Assembly (NCBI RefSeq): GCF_004364165.1
Contig: NZ_SOAY01000011.1
Location: forward strand, 1,039,698 to 1,103,697
Source of the DNA: Maribacter spongiicola
GTDB lineage: Bacteria; Bacteroidota; Bacteroidia; Flavobacteriales; Flavobacteriaceae
Direction of reading: 5' to 3'
Length of the DNA: 64,000 nt
Position numbers and translations under genes: made by a program. Positions 1 to 8,558 of the stretch are shown piece by piece. The stretch's first letter is position 1. The number at the start of each line of letters is the position of its first letter. The notes under the pieces are model-generated. The model made no database searches and was not told the origin of the DNA. It saw only the letters and a program-made list of their open reading frames with translations.

Positions 1-93
1 AAAAAAGATATATCGTTTCAGAAGAAATAAACACAGCACTTTTACAATAGTAAAATTCTTACTAACTTAAATGCACATAAAACTATAAACCAA

Positions 94-1803
94 ATGGATA
101 ACATCCTTGATACTGCTAAAACCTGGCTAACCGATTTTTTCGACCCAGCTGTAAAAAAAGAAATTGAACACCTTATCGCCAACGATAAAGAAGAACTGAA
201 CGACCGTTTCTATAAAAATATGGAATTCGGTACTGGCGGTATGCGAGGCGTTATGGGCGTGGGCACCAATCGTATTAACAAATATACATTGGGTAAAAGC
301 ACACAGGGACTTAGCAATTACCTTAATAAGGTATATAAAGGGGAAGAAATTAAAGTGGTTATCGCTTTTGATTGCCGTCATAATAGTGATACACTAGCTA
401 GAATTGTAGCTGAAGTATTTTCTGCAAACAACATTAAAGTTTACCTTTTCTCAGATTTGCGTACTACTCCAGAACTTTCATTTGCAGTTAGACATTTAAA
501 CTGCCATGCCGGTATTGTACTTACAGCATCTCATAACCCACCAGAATATAATGGGTATAAGGTATATTGGACAGATGGCGGACAAATTGTACCTCCACAA
601 GACGGAGCTATAATTTCTGAAATCAACTCTCTTGATTTTGAAGATATAAAGTTTGATGCAAATGATAGCCTTATTCAAGTAATTGATAAGGAAGTAGATG
701 AAGCTTTTATCTCACAGTCTGTAGCTGCAGGAAACTTTAATGCTGCTGGTAAAGATGATTTCAAAATTGTTTTTACATCATTACACGGAACTTCAATAAC
801 AGCTATACCAGAAGTATTAAAACGTGGCGGATATGAAAATGTAACTATTATCGAAGAACAGGCTAAACCTGACGGAAACTTCCCAACGGTAAAGTCTCCG
901 AATCCTGAGGAACCTGAGGCGCTTTCTATGGCTGTTAAAAAGGCTGAAGAAATTGGTGCTGATATGGTTGTAGGTACAGATCCAGATAGTGACCGTTTAG
1001 GTATTGCCGTTCGTAATCTTGATGGAGAAATGGAAATTGTCAACGGAAACCAAGCTATGGTTTTAATGACAAAATTTCTTCTTGAAAAGAGAAAAGAAAA
1101 AGGATTTAAAGGCAATGAATTTATTGCGACAACAATAGTATCTACCCCAATGATGGAGGCTATGGCTAAGGCATACGGAGTAGAATTTAAAACTTCGCTT
1201 ACTGGCTTTAAATGGATCGGTAAAATGATCAAAGATTTCCCACAGTCAGATTTTATTGGTGGTGGTGAAGAAAGCTTTGGTTATATGGTAGGTGATTTTG
1301 TTCGCGATAAAGATGCGGTTACCTCTACCCTATTGGCGTGTGAAATTGCTAGTCAGGCGAAAGCTAATGGTAGCTCTTTCTATAAAGACTTAATTCAATG
1401 TTATGTTGATTATGGCTTCTACAAAGAGCATTTAGTTTCTATTACCAAAAAAGGGATTAGTGGTGCTGAAGAAATTAAGCAGATGTTGAAAGATTTCAAG
1501 GAAAATCCGGTGGAATCTGTTGCTGGTTCTAAAGTAAAGTGGATTGAAGATTATAATACTTCAATTGCTAAAAATGTATTGACTGGCGAAGAGAAAACTA
1601 TTGATATACCAAAATCTAATGTTTTAATTTACGAAACTGAAGATGGTACAAGAATAGCAGCAAGACCAAGTGGAACGGAACCTAAGGTGAAATTCTACAT
1701 CAGCACGAATACGAAATTAGAAAAAACTGAAGATTATAAAAAAGTGGCAGCAGAACTTGACAATAAAGTCAAGAGCATTCTTGCTGAGCTTAATTTAGCT
1801 TAA
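94..1803 (+). CDS. Phosphoglucomutase/phosphomannomutase family protein
   Basis: Alpha-D-phosphohexomutase of 569 residues, a normal length for the PGM2-like cytoplasmic branch; it interconverts hexose 1- and 6-phosphates. The phosphoserine loop TASHNP lies at about residues 144-149 (Ser146), the Mg-binding DPDSDRLG loop at about 296-303, the sugar-specificity GGEESFGY loop at about 390-397, and the phosphate-binding RPSGTEPK motif near 526-533. All four catalytic loops are intact. The ATG is followed directly by a normal N-terminus, with no Shine-Dalgarno sequence. Its stop codon shares one base with the ABC transporter start, so the two genes are probably co-transcribed. Whether the substrate is glucose- or mannose-phosphate cannot be decided here. 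Confidence 0.95.
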   Translation: MDNILDTAKTWLTDFFDPAVKKEIEHLIANDKEELNDRFYKNMEFGTGGMRGVMGVGTNRINKYTLGKSTQGLSNYLNKVYKGEEIKVVIAFDCRHNSDTLARIVAEVFSANNIKVYLFSDLRTTPELSFAVRHLNCHAGIVLTASHNPPEYNGYKVYWTDGGQIVPPQDGAIISEINSLDFEDIKFDANDSLIQVIDKEVDEAFISQSVAAGNFNAAGKDDFKIVFTSLHGTSITAIPEVLKRGGYENVTIIEEQAKPDGNFPTVKSPNPEEPEALSMAVKKAEEIGADMVVGTDPDSDRLGIAVRNLDGEMEIVNGNQAMVLMTKFLLEKRKEKGFKGNEFIATTIVSTPMMEAMAKAYGVEFKTSLTGFKWIGKMIKDFPQSDFIGGGEESFGYMVGDFVRDKDAVTSTLLACEIASQAKANGSSFYKDLIQCYVDYGFYKEHLVSITKKGISGAEEIKQMLKDFKENPVESVAGSKVKWIEDYNTSIAKNVLTGEEKTIDIPKSNVLIYETEDGTRIAARPSGTEPKVKFYISTNTKLEKTEDYKKVAAELDNKVKSILAELNLA

Positions 1804-3629
1804 TGAACTATTTCAAAAAGATTCTTCGCTTTGCGAAGCCTTACAAGATATATGCTATTCTAAACATTATATCTAACATCTTTTATGCACTGTTTTCAAC
1901 ATTGGCCATGATTTCGTTATTTCCAATGTTGACAGTTCTTTTTGACAAAACAGAAGAAGTATATTCCAAACCAAAATGGAATGGCTTTTCTGATTTAAAG
2001 GATTATGGTACAGACTATCTAAACTATTTCGTTACGGAACGAAGTAAAGATAACGACCCTGGCGAAGTGCTTATGGTAATGGTTGGTTTAATTATCACCA
2101 TGTTCCTTTTAAAGAATTTGTTTAATTATTTAGCCATGTATTTCATCACGTTTTTACGTAATGGCGTACTTAAAGATCTACGTAATGAACTTTATGACAA
2201 AACTGTAGAACTACCTATTTCGTATTATTCTGAAAAAAGAAAAGGTGATACGATTGCGCGTATTACTTCAGATGTACTAGAGATTCAACATTCATTTTTA
2301 TCTATTTTAGAACTAATTGTAAGAGAACCTTTGACGATTGTATTTACGATAATAGCTATGCTGGCCATTAGTCCGAAATTAACATTGTTCGTATTTCTAT
2401 TTCTTCCACTTTCGGGATTTCTAATCTCCTTAATCGGAAAATCATTAAAGCGAAAATCAGATAAGGTTCAACAAGAACAAGGCTACTTCTTATCCATTTT
2501 AGAAGAAACATTAGGCGGATTACGAGTTATAAAAGCATTTAATGCCGAGTCTGTTTTTGCCAAAAAATTTCAAGCTTCTACTAAAAGATTTTTCAATTTT
2601 TCAAATAGCCTACTTAATAGACAAAACTTAGCTTCACCTACAAGTGAATTTTTTGGAATTGCTGCCATTGGCGTAATTCTATGGTATGGCGGTCAAATGG
2701 TACTAGTAGATAAAACGCTTGAAGGTAGTTTATTCATAACCTACATGACATTGTCATATCAAATATTAACTCCCGCAAAAGCAATTAGCAAAGCTTCTTA
2801 CAGTGTCAAAAAAGGTAATGCCGCAGCCGAACGTGTATTAGAGATTTTAGAGACAGAAAATCCGATTTCTGAAATTGAAAATCCTATTCAACAAGAAACT
2901 TTTAATACAGCCGTTAACATCAACAATATCTCATTCAAATATGAAGATGATTATGTGTTGAAGAATTTCAACTTAACTGTTGAAAAAGGTAAAACAGTTG
3001 CCTTAGTAGGGCAATCTGGTAGTGGAAAAAGTACTATTGCTAATCTTGTTACTCGTTTTTACGACGTTAATGAAGGAGATATTAGTATTGACGGGAATAA
3101 CATTAAAAACCTCAGTAAAAAATCGCTTCGAGCTTTATTAGGCTTGGTTACTCAAGATTCTATTTTATTTAACGACACTGTTAAAAATAACATCGGATTA
3201 GGAAAAGAAAATGCTACTGACGAAGAAATTATTGCAGCCGCTAAAATTGCAAATGCCCACGATTTTATCATGGATTTACCGAATGGCTATGACACTAATA
3301 TTGGTGATAGCGGTAATAAATTAAGTGGCGGTCAAAAGCAACGTTTGTCTATTTCAAGAGCGGTATTAAAGAATCCACCGATAATGATTTTGGACGAAGC
3401 TACATCTGCTTTGGATACTGAAAGTGAGCGTTTAGTACAAGATGCACTTGAAAAAATGATGAAGAACAGAACTTCTATTGTCATTGCACACAGGCTTTCT
3501 ACCATTCAAAATGCAGATACGATTGTAGTACTTTTAAAGGGCGAGATTGTAGAGCAAGGCACTCATGCTGAACTTTTAGAGCTTAATGGTACATACAAGA
3601 AATTAGTACAAATGCAATCGTTGGCTTAA
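1803..3629 (+). CDS. ABC transporter, fused permease and ATPase (MsbA-like)
   Basis: A 608-residue half-transporter with an N-terminal six-helix exporter domain (about residues 15-330) and a C-terminal nucleotide-binding domain. The Walker A motif GQSGSGKST is near residues 402-410, the LSGGQKQR signature near 506, Walker B IMILDEAT near 527, and the H-loop AHRLST follows. The homodimer is expected to act as an inner-membrane exporter of lipid or drug-like substrates. The family includes MsbA lipid A flippases, but the substrate cannot be read from the sequence. The start overlaps the mutase stop (TAATG), implying translational coupling. A hairpin terminator follows within 70 bp. Confidence 0.93.
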   Translation: MNYFKKILRFAKPYKIYAILNIISNIFYALFSTLAMISLFPMLTVLFDKTEEVYSKPKWNGFSDLKDYGTDYLNYFVTERSKDNDPGEVLMVMVGLIITMFLLKNLFNYLAMYFITFLRNGVLKDLRNELYDKTVELPISYYSEKRKGDTIARITSDVLEIQHSFLSILELIVREPLTIVFTIIAMLAISPKLTLFVFLFLPLSGFLISLIGKSLKRKSDKVQQEQGYFLSILEETLGGLRVIKAFNAESVFAKKFQASTKRFFNFSNSLLNRQNLASPTSEFFGIAAIGVILWYGGQMVLVDKTLEGSLFITYMTLSYQILTPAKAISKASYSVKKGNAAAERVLEILETENPISEIENPIQQETFNTAVNINNISFKYEDDYVLKNFNLTVEKGKTVALVGQSGSGKSTIANLVTRFYDVNEGDISIDGNNIKNLSKKSLRALLGLVTQDSILFNDTVKNNIGLGKENATDEEIIAAAKIANAHDFIMDLPNGYDTNIGDSGNKLSGGQKQRLSISRAVLKNPPIMILDEATSALDTESERLVQDALEKMMKNRTSIVIAHRLSTIQNADTIVVLLKGEIVEQGTHAELLELNGTYKKLVQMQSLA

Positions 3630-3668
3630 GACTACAAACCAGCTACATTAGAAATGTTTACGAATTAA

Positions 3669-3700
3669 AAAGCCATCTTTTTAGATGGCTTTGATTTTTT
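3669..3700 (+). terminator. Rho-independent terminator after the ABC transporter
   Basis: A 10-bp perfect stem (AAAGCCATCT / AGATGGCTTT) with a TTTT loop is followed by GATTTTTT. It lies between convergent genes and the flanking A/T runs would let it work in both directions. Confidence 0.8.
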
Positions 3701-3715
3701 ATGAATAACACGAAA

Positions 3716-4432
3716 CTATCGAGCAACTTTAATATCGACAATCATAATTTGACCGTCGTTACTTTTCATTTTAATAGCTCCTTTGTGTCCCGCTGCATTC
3801 TCAAATAAAACAATTGTCGGATAATCTTGTGGTCCCATTGCCTCATCTTCATTTTCAATTACTAAATCTATAAGCGAACTTTCATCAGCAATTGCATCAA
3901 ATTCTTCAACAGTCATTTGATCAGCTGTATTTTCCATTTTAGTCGTTGTACCGCCTTCTATTTGCTCATCTTGAAACAAATCATCTGGACTCATCCAAAA
4001 TAAAAAGCCAGAGTTTGATGGACTCATATCATACCAAGCTAAATCAATAGTTGGTGCTATTTCTGCATCAATTTCATTGTATGTGTATAAATTTCCAGTA
4101 CTTGTTGAAAAGAAACGCTTAGTATCCAACCCATCAGTATCAACTATGAACTCCACATTTTCATATAAAACATAACTCGACAATTCTTCAGCTTGCTCTT
4201 CAGTTTCTTCCGCAACTACCTCTTCTTCTACTTCCTCCTCGGTTTCTTCTTCTGCTTCCTCCTCAGCCTCTTCTTCGCTTTGGGTTTCTTCTTCTACTAT
4301 TACTTCCTCCTCTTCTTCTGTTTGCTCAGTTAAGCCTTCGATAATTACATCTTCATTATCGTCACTACATGAGATAATAGTAATTGATACCGTTAAAAAG
4401 CATACTAATAAAAAAATCTTCTTTAAAATCAT
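3716..4432 (-). CDS. Glutamate-rich surface/periplasmic lipoprotein, function unknown
   Basis: This 238-residue protein has a lipoprotein signal peptide with a Cys lipobox (TIISC-SDD, about residue 22). A roughly 60-residue linker of almost only Glu, Thr, Val and Ala follows (about 33-85), then a compact C-terminal domain of about 150 residues that I do not recognise. The linker is encoded by a TTC/CTC-rich tract on the plus strand that looks prone to replication slippage. Acidic residues just after the lipid-anchored Cys are part of the known Bacteroidota lipoprotein export signal, so surface display is plausible but inferred. It stands alone, convergent with the ABC transporter and divergent from the sigma operon. 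Confidence 0.8.
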   Translation of the reverse strand: MILKKIFLLVCFLTVSITIISCSDDNEDVIIEGLTEQTEEEEEVIVEEETQSEEEAEEEAEEETEEEVEEEVVAEETEEQAEELSSYVLYENVEFIVDTDGLDTKRFFSTSTGNLYTYNEIDAEIAPTIDLAWYDMSPSNSGFLFWMSPDDLFQDEQIEGGTTTKMENTADQMTVEEFDAIADESSLIDLVIENEDEAMGPQDYPTIVLFENAAGHKGAIKMKSNDGQIMIVDIKVAR

Positions 4433-4572
4433 AAAATTAAGTTTTGGTTTATTTTACAACGGATAGAATATATAAATATTTGTATACCTATTAAATATTA
4501 TAAAATACCCTACGGAATGATTAAACCTTTTTCTAATTTCATGGTCTAAGGATAAACAAACCTCATTTCTAG

Positions 4573-5115
4573 GTGATTGAAGAGGAAACATTAGTATTAG
4601 ATTTAAAAACTAAAAGCAAGCAAGCACAGGCTTTCGAGGTATTAGTAAATACCTACAAAGAGCGCTTGTATTGGCAAATACGAAGTATTGTTTTAAACCA
4701 TGCCGATGCTGATGATGTTTTGCAGAACACTTTTATTAAAGTTTATAAAAATATAGACGGATTTAAAGGAGACAGTAAACTCTTTTCTTGGATGTACCGT
4801 ATTGCAACTAACGAGGCTTTAAATTTTATTAAGCAAAAAGCAAAAATGCAAGGTGTTTCAGATACTAACTATCAAGATAAATTAGTATCTAATTTAAGAG
4901 CTGATGTGTATTTTGAAGGAGATGAAATTCAACTTAAACTTCAAAAAGCTATTGCAACACTTCCTGAAAAACAAAAGTTGGTTTTCAACATGAAGTATTT
5001 TCAGGAATTGAAATATGAAGAGATTTCAGAAATATTGAATACTTCGGTAGGCGGATTAAAAGCTTCTTACCATTTAGCAGTAAAAAAATTGGAACAGTAT
5101 TTAAAAGAAGATTAA
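4573..5115 (+). CDS. ECF-type RNA polymerase sigma factor
   Basis: A sigma-70 family factor of 180 residues, typical for the ECF group. Region 2 includes DADDVLQNTFIKVYKN and the helix with FSWMYRIATNEALN (about residues 45-90). Region 4 is the helix-turn-helix around LPEKQKLVFNMKYF and YEEISEILNTSVGGLKASY (about 130-170). It would direct RNA polymerase to a stress or envelope regulon. The chosen start is GTG; no ATG lies nearby upstream in frame. It heads a three-gene operon with a one-TM protein and a small exported protein, the usual Flavobacteriia arrangement for a sigma factor and its membrane/periplasmic regulators. Confidence 0.92.
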   Translation: MIEEETLVLDLKTKSKQAQAFEVLVNTYKERLYWQIRSIVLNHADADDVLQNTFIKVYKNIDGFKGDSKLFSWMYRIATNEALNFIKQKAKMQGVSDTNYQDKLVSNLRADVYFEGDEIQLKLQKAIATLPEKQKLVFNMKYFQELKYEEISEILNTSVGGLKASYHLAVKKLEQYLKED

Positions 5116-5148
5116 ACCTTTTATACAATTGATTGTCAAACTAGTATC

Positions 5149-5655
5149 ATGAACAAAAACAAAAATAATCCGTTTAAAATTCCAGAAGGCTATTTCGATA
5201 GCTTTGAAGATAAACTAATGGATAAATTATCTAAAACTGAAAGCACTATCCCAAAAGATAGCGCGTTTAAGGTGCCTGATAATTATTTTGAATCGTTCAA
5301 TGAATCTCTTAAAGGAAAACTTGATAATGAACCAAAAGTAATTTCGCTTTTTCCAATTAAGAAAATAATAGCTGTAGCTGCTTCAATTGCCGCTATTGCA
5401 ATTATAGCTTTAAATTACAATTGGAGCCCATCCAGTGAATTAAGTTTCAGTGATTTAGCGAATGCTGATATTGAAGCCTATTTTGAAAATAACGATTTTG
5501 AGCTTTCACCTTACGAGATTGCTGAAGTTTTACCAGTAACGAATACTGAATATTCAGATTTTTTAAGTTCGCCTATTGAGAGCGATAATCTACTAGATTA
5601 CTTAAATGAAAACGTAAGTGATTTTGATGAATTAAATATTGAAGACAATGAATAA
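5149..5655 (+). CDS. Single-pass membrane protein, candidate anti-sigma partner
   Basis: A 168-residue protein in the position expected for the regulator of the preceding ECF sigma factor. It has a cytoplasmic N-terminal half, one transmembrane helix (about residues 67-87, starting IKKIIAVAASIAAIAII) and an acidic outer part. The N-terminal half contains two copies of one motif: FKIPEGYFDSFEDKLMDKL (about 9-27) and FKVPDNYFESFNESLKGKL (about 44-62). I see no classical zinc-binding anti-sigma (ZAS) motif, so anti-sigma activity is inferred from position and topology only. It overlaps the next gene by 8 bases if that gene starts at its ATG. Confidence 0.8.
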   Translation: MNKNKNNPFKIPEGYFDSFEDKLMDKLSKTESTIPKDSAFKVPDNYFESFNESLKGKLDNEPKVISLFPIKKIIAVAASIAAIAIIALNYNWSPSSELSFSDLANADIEAYFENNDFELSPYEIAEVLPVTNTEYSDFLSSPIESDNLLDYLNENVSDFDELNIEDNE

Positions 5656-6085
5656 ATTTATAATAATCATATTCCTTTTTGTTACTACCCTATCTTTTGG
5701 ACAAAGAAACCAAGATTGGGAAAAGATAAACACGCTAAAAGTTGCTTTCATTACCGAAAAACTTTCTCTAAGCACCAAAGAAGCTCAACAGTTTTGGCCT
5801 GTTTACAATGAGTATCAAGAAAAAAGAAATATTTTACGCAAAAAGAGTCATAACCAGATCAGAGGTAAAATGAAAGATACCGATGCGCTGACAGAAAAAG
5901 AGGCTGAAAACCTATTAGCCTTACATATACAAATTGAGGAAGAAGAAGAAGTGTTAGATGCTAATTTTCTTAAGAATGTATCTAAAGTTATTTCTGCCAA
6001 AAAAACACTCTTACTTTTAAGATCCGAAGAGGAATTTAAACGTCAATTAATGAAACAGTATCGCCAGAATAAAGGCGGAAGATAA
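5648..6085 (+). CDS. Small exported protein, sensor of ECF sigma factor type (Spy/CpxP-like)
   Basis: I start at the ATG giving MNKFIIIIFLFVTT, a clean signal peptide ending LSFGQ (145 residues); a TTG three codons upstream is less likely. The mature part is helical and charged, with the LSLSTKEAQQFWPVYNEYQ segment typical of small proteins annotated in flavobacteria as sensors of ECF-type sigma factors, which resemble Spy/CpxP periplasmic chaperones. It overlaps the preceding membrane protein by 8 bases, so translational coupling is likely. Its role is probably to report envelope conditions to that protein. Its stop codon abuts the stop of the convergent gene with no spacer. Confidence 0.82.
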   Translation: MNKFIIIIFLFVTTLSFGQRNQDWEKINTLKVAFITEKLSLSTKEAQQFWPVYNEYQEKRNILRKKSHNQIRGKMKDTDALTEKEAENLLALHIQIEEEEEVLDANFLKNVSKVISAKKTLLLLRSEEEFKRQLMKQYRQNKGGR

Positions 6086-7108
6086 TTACCTGAAAGTTAA
6101 TTTAGATATACGGTTCTTACCCGCCGCATAAGCAATAGAATCGTTCTGAAAGCGTATGGTAAAGAAAGGCTCTTTTGATAGTTCTTTCCAATTTTTACCC
6201 ATATCCGAGGAATACGATATCCCTGTAAAACCTATGGCTACGAGTCCGGTACCATTTGATCCAGGTACAAATTGTACACAACTTTTGTAACCTGGGGCAT
6301 TACCGTCAGCTACCAAGCTCCAAGTTTTTCCACCATCTTTTGTAATTGCTTTGTTAGCTAACGAAGTATCCGGATTGGTGTAGTCTCCACCAATGGCAAA
6401 TCCTAAATTTTCATCATAGAAATCAATGGAATAAATACCCTCAGTTGTCTCGGCATTTTTGATAGGAGTCTGATAAGTTTCCCATGAATTCCCTTTATCC
6501 GAAGAAAACAGAATTCTTCCAGATGTGGTTGCAATCCAAATATTATCACCTATTGTTTTGATATTTGTATTACTAGCCGCAAAAGCCCCCTCACCTTCTA
6601 TACCTTCTGGCAATTGAGAACATGGTAGCTTAGACCACGTGTTTCCACCATCCGAAGTTATGATAACACTTAAACATCCGTCGACAGAATCTCCTATTGC
6701 AATTCCATCCTTATCATTCAAAAAGGTCATGGCATCATAAAACACGCCTTCTCCCTCCTCTTTATACACCAATTCCATTTGACCGTTATCTCCCGTTTTG
6801 TACAATAGTGCTGGCGATTCTATAGATAGCATAAAGAAATCGTTAGCTGTATGTGCCACTGCTCTAAACGCAGGTACGCTGGTATGGTATTTTTCAATAT
6901 TCGCACGCACTTTTCCAAAAGTTAAATCTACAGTACCAAAAGTGCCTTTATTTGCAGCGAAGGCTAAACTATTACCCATGAGTTCTATAGCTCGAATGCT
7001 AACAGAATCTGAATATATAGTTTTTATACCTACCGAATTAAATGCAGTTGGCTGTACACTTTCTGAACATGAAACCACTAAAACAATTAAAAGAATGGTG
7101 TAACGCAT
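6086..7108 (-). CDS. Asp-box (BNR/YCF48-like) beta-propeller lipoprotein
   Basis: A 340-residue lipoprotein with signal peptide and lipobox (LVVSC-SES, Cys at about residue 14). The body shows at least four Asp-box repeats: SDGGNTW, SDKGNSW, KDGGKTW and SDMGKNW, spaced by 45-60 residues, which indicates a sialidase-type or YCF48-type propeller. Asp boxes are structural, so they do not prove sialidase activity, and I see no sialidase catalytic arginine triad. Flavobacterial relatives are often annotated as oxidoreductases without evidence. It is transcribed toward the sigma operon, with stop codons directly adjacent. Confidence 0.82.
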   Translation of the reverse strand: MRYTILLIVLVVSCSESVQPTAFNSVGIKTIYSDSVSIRAIELMGNSLAFAANKGTFGTVDLTFGKVRANIEKYHTSVPAFRAVAHTANDFFMLSIESPALLYKTGDNGQMELVYKEEGEGVFYDAMTFLNDKDGIAIGDSVDGCLSVIITSDGGNTWSKLPCSQLPEGIEGEGAFAASNTNIKTIGDNIWIATTSGRILFSSDKGNSWETYQTPIKNAETTEGIYSIDFYDENLGFAIGGDYTNPDTSLANKAITKDGGKTWSLVADGNAPGYKSCVQFVPGSNGTGLVAIGFTGISYSSDMGKNWKELSKEPFFTIRFQNDSIAYAAGKNRISKLTFR

Positions 7109-7160
7109 AGGAATATGGTATAAAGTTGATCAAAAATAAATGGAATCGCTTCTAAAACAA

Positions 7161-7168
7161 TACCTTTG
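7161..7168 (+). promoter_or_regulatory. Promoter -7 element of the RsmB-family gene
   Basis: TACCTTTG fits the Bacteroidota -7 consensus TAnnTTTG exactly. I see no TTG at the usual -33 distance. A transcript starting about 6 bp downstream would have a leader of roughly 90 nt before the methyltransferase ATG. Confidence 0.55.
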
Positions 7169-7263
7169 CAGCCATAATTTTTTAGAGGACATTAGCTAAT
7201 CTAAACTGTAATCGCTACAATGACGGCTTCAAATCTTCTGACAAAGTAATAATATCTATTCTA

Positions 7264-8478
7264 ATGAAATTACACAGAAATTTGGTGTTTGCCGTTATAG
7301 ACGCCTTAAACCTTGTATTTAACGAAAATGAATATGCCGATAAGGTGGTTCAAAAAGTGCTTAAATATGACAAACGTTGGGGTGCGCGTGATCGTGGCTT
7401 TATTGCAGAGACCACTTATGAAATGGTACGTTACAAACGTTTATATACTGAAATAGCCGAAATAAAAGCACCATACAGTAGACCAGATTTGTTTCGCATG
7501 TGGGCAGTTTGGGCTGTTTTAAAAGGAATTAAATTACCAGATTGGAAACAAATCGAACCAACACCAGAAAGAAGAATTAAAGGTAAATTCGATGAGCTTT
7601 CTCAAATAAGAAAATATAGAGAAGCGGTGCCAGATTGGATCGATGAGTTATGTGAAAAAGCCTTAGGTGAAAAATTATGGACCGAAGAGCTTGCAAAACT
7701 TAACGAGCCTGCTGAAGTAATTTTACGTACAAATACGTTACGAACTACAAAAGAAGAATTACGTAAAGCACTTTTAGATGAAAATATCGTTGCAGAGCCT
7801 ATAAAAGGTTATGCTTCTGCATTGAAATTGGTTGAGAGAGCAAATGTTTTTGTTACCCAAGCTTTTAAAAACGGAATGTTTGAAGTTCAAGATGCCTCGT
7901 CTCAATTAGTTGCAGAATTTTTAGATATAGAACCAGGGCAACGTGTGGTTGATACATGTGCCGGTGCCGGTGGTAAATCTTTACACTTAGCTGCTTTAAT
8001 GGAAAATAAAGGTCAATTGATCTCTATGGATATTTACGGAAGTAAATTGAAAGAACTTAAAAGACGTGCTAGACGTAATGGTGCTCATAATATTGAAGTT
8101 CGTGAAATAGATTCTTCTAAAGTTTATAAAAAACTTTATGGTAGCGCCGATAGAGTTCTTATCGATGCCCCTTGTACAGGATTGGGAGTTTTAAGAAGAA
8201 ACCCAGATTCTAAATGGAAAATGCAGCCAGAGTTTCTTGATAAAATTGTGAAGACACAACACGATATTATTAGAAGCTACAGTAAAATTGTTAAACCTGG
8301 TGGTAAAATGGTATATGCTACGTGTTCTATTCTACCTCAAGAAAACAGTCATCAGGTTCAATCTTTCTTGAAGTCTGAAGAAGGTAAAGATTTTAGCTTA
8401 GTAAAAGACAAAAAAATATACGCTTCTAAAAGTGGTTATGACGGATTCTATATGGCGTTGCTAGACAAGAAAATCTAA
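7264..8478 (+). CDS. RsmB/NOP-family RNA (cytosine-5) methyltransferase
   Basis: This 404-residue SAM-dependent enzyme methylates C5 of cytosine in RNA, probably 16S rRNA. It has an N-terminal NusB-like helical region (about residues 1-130) and a C-terminal Rossmann methyltransferase domain. Motif I is DTCAGAGGKSLHLA (about 236), motif IV is DAPCTGLGVLRRNPD (about 302) and motif VI is YATCS (about 352). Both conserved Cys residues of the m5C mechanism are present. The gene is monocistronic, with a good -7 promoter element about 100 bp upstream and a hairpin terminator behind it. It could act on tRNA instead; the family does not settle this. Confidence 0.92.
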   Translation: MKLHRNLVFAVIDALNLVFNENEYADKVVQKVLKYDKRWGARDRGFIAETTYEMVRYKRLYTEIAEIKAPYSRPDLFRMWAVWAVLKGIKLPDWKQIEPTPERRIKGKFDELSQIRKYREAVPDWIDELCEKALGEKLWTEELAKLNEPAEVILRTNTLRTTKEELRKALLDENIVAEPIKGYASALKLVERANVFVTQAFKNGMFEVQDASSQLVAEFLDIEPGQRVVDTCAGAGGKSLHLAALMENKGQLISMDIYGSKLKELKRRARRNGAHNIEVREIDSSKVYKKLYGSADRVLIDAPCTGLGVLRRNPDSKWKMQPEFLDKIVKTQHDIIRSYSKIVKPGGKMVYATCSILPQENSHQVQSFLKSEEGKDFSLVKDKKIYASKSGYDGFYMALLDKKI

Positions 8479-8496
8479 GTCTTCTTTTTATACAAG

Positions 8497-8538
8497 TAAA
8501 AAAGCCTTTCAGTTCAATTAAACTAAATGGCTTTTTTT
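8497..8538 (+). terminator. Terminator between convergent genes
   Basis: An imperfect hairpin begins AAAAAAGCC and closes with GGCTTTTTTT, with AGTT/AACT pairing inside the loop. The A run on one side and T run on the other make it suitable for both the methyltransferase and the convergent amidohydrolase. Confidence 0.7.
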
Positions 8539-8558
8539 TATGAATAGTATTCAAAAAC

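Noticed and set aside
675..1232. Long antisense frame inside the hexomutase gene
   Set aside because: It is fully covered by a well-supported gene on the other strand and has no motifs.
1826..1841. Inverted repeat CTTCGCTTTGCGAAG at the start of the ABC transporter gene
   Set aside because: It resembles the conserved-loop hairpins but lies in conserved coding sequence and is palindromic through the loop itself; probably chance.
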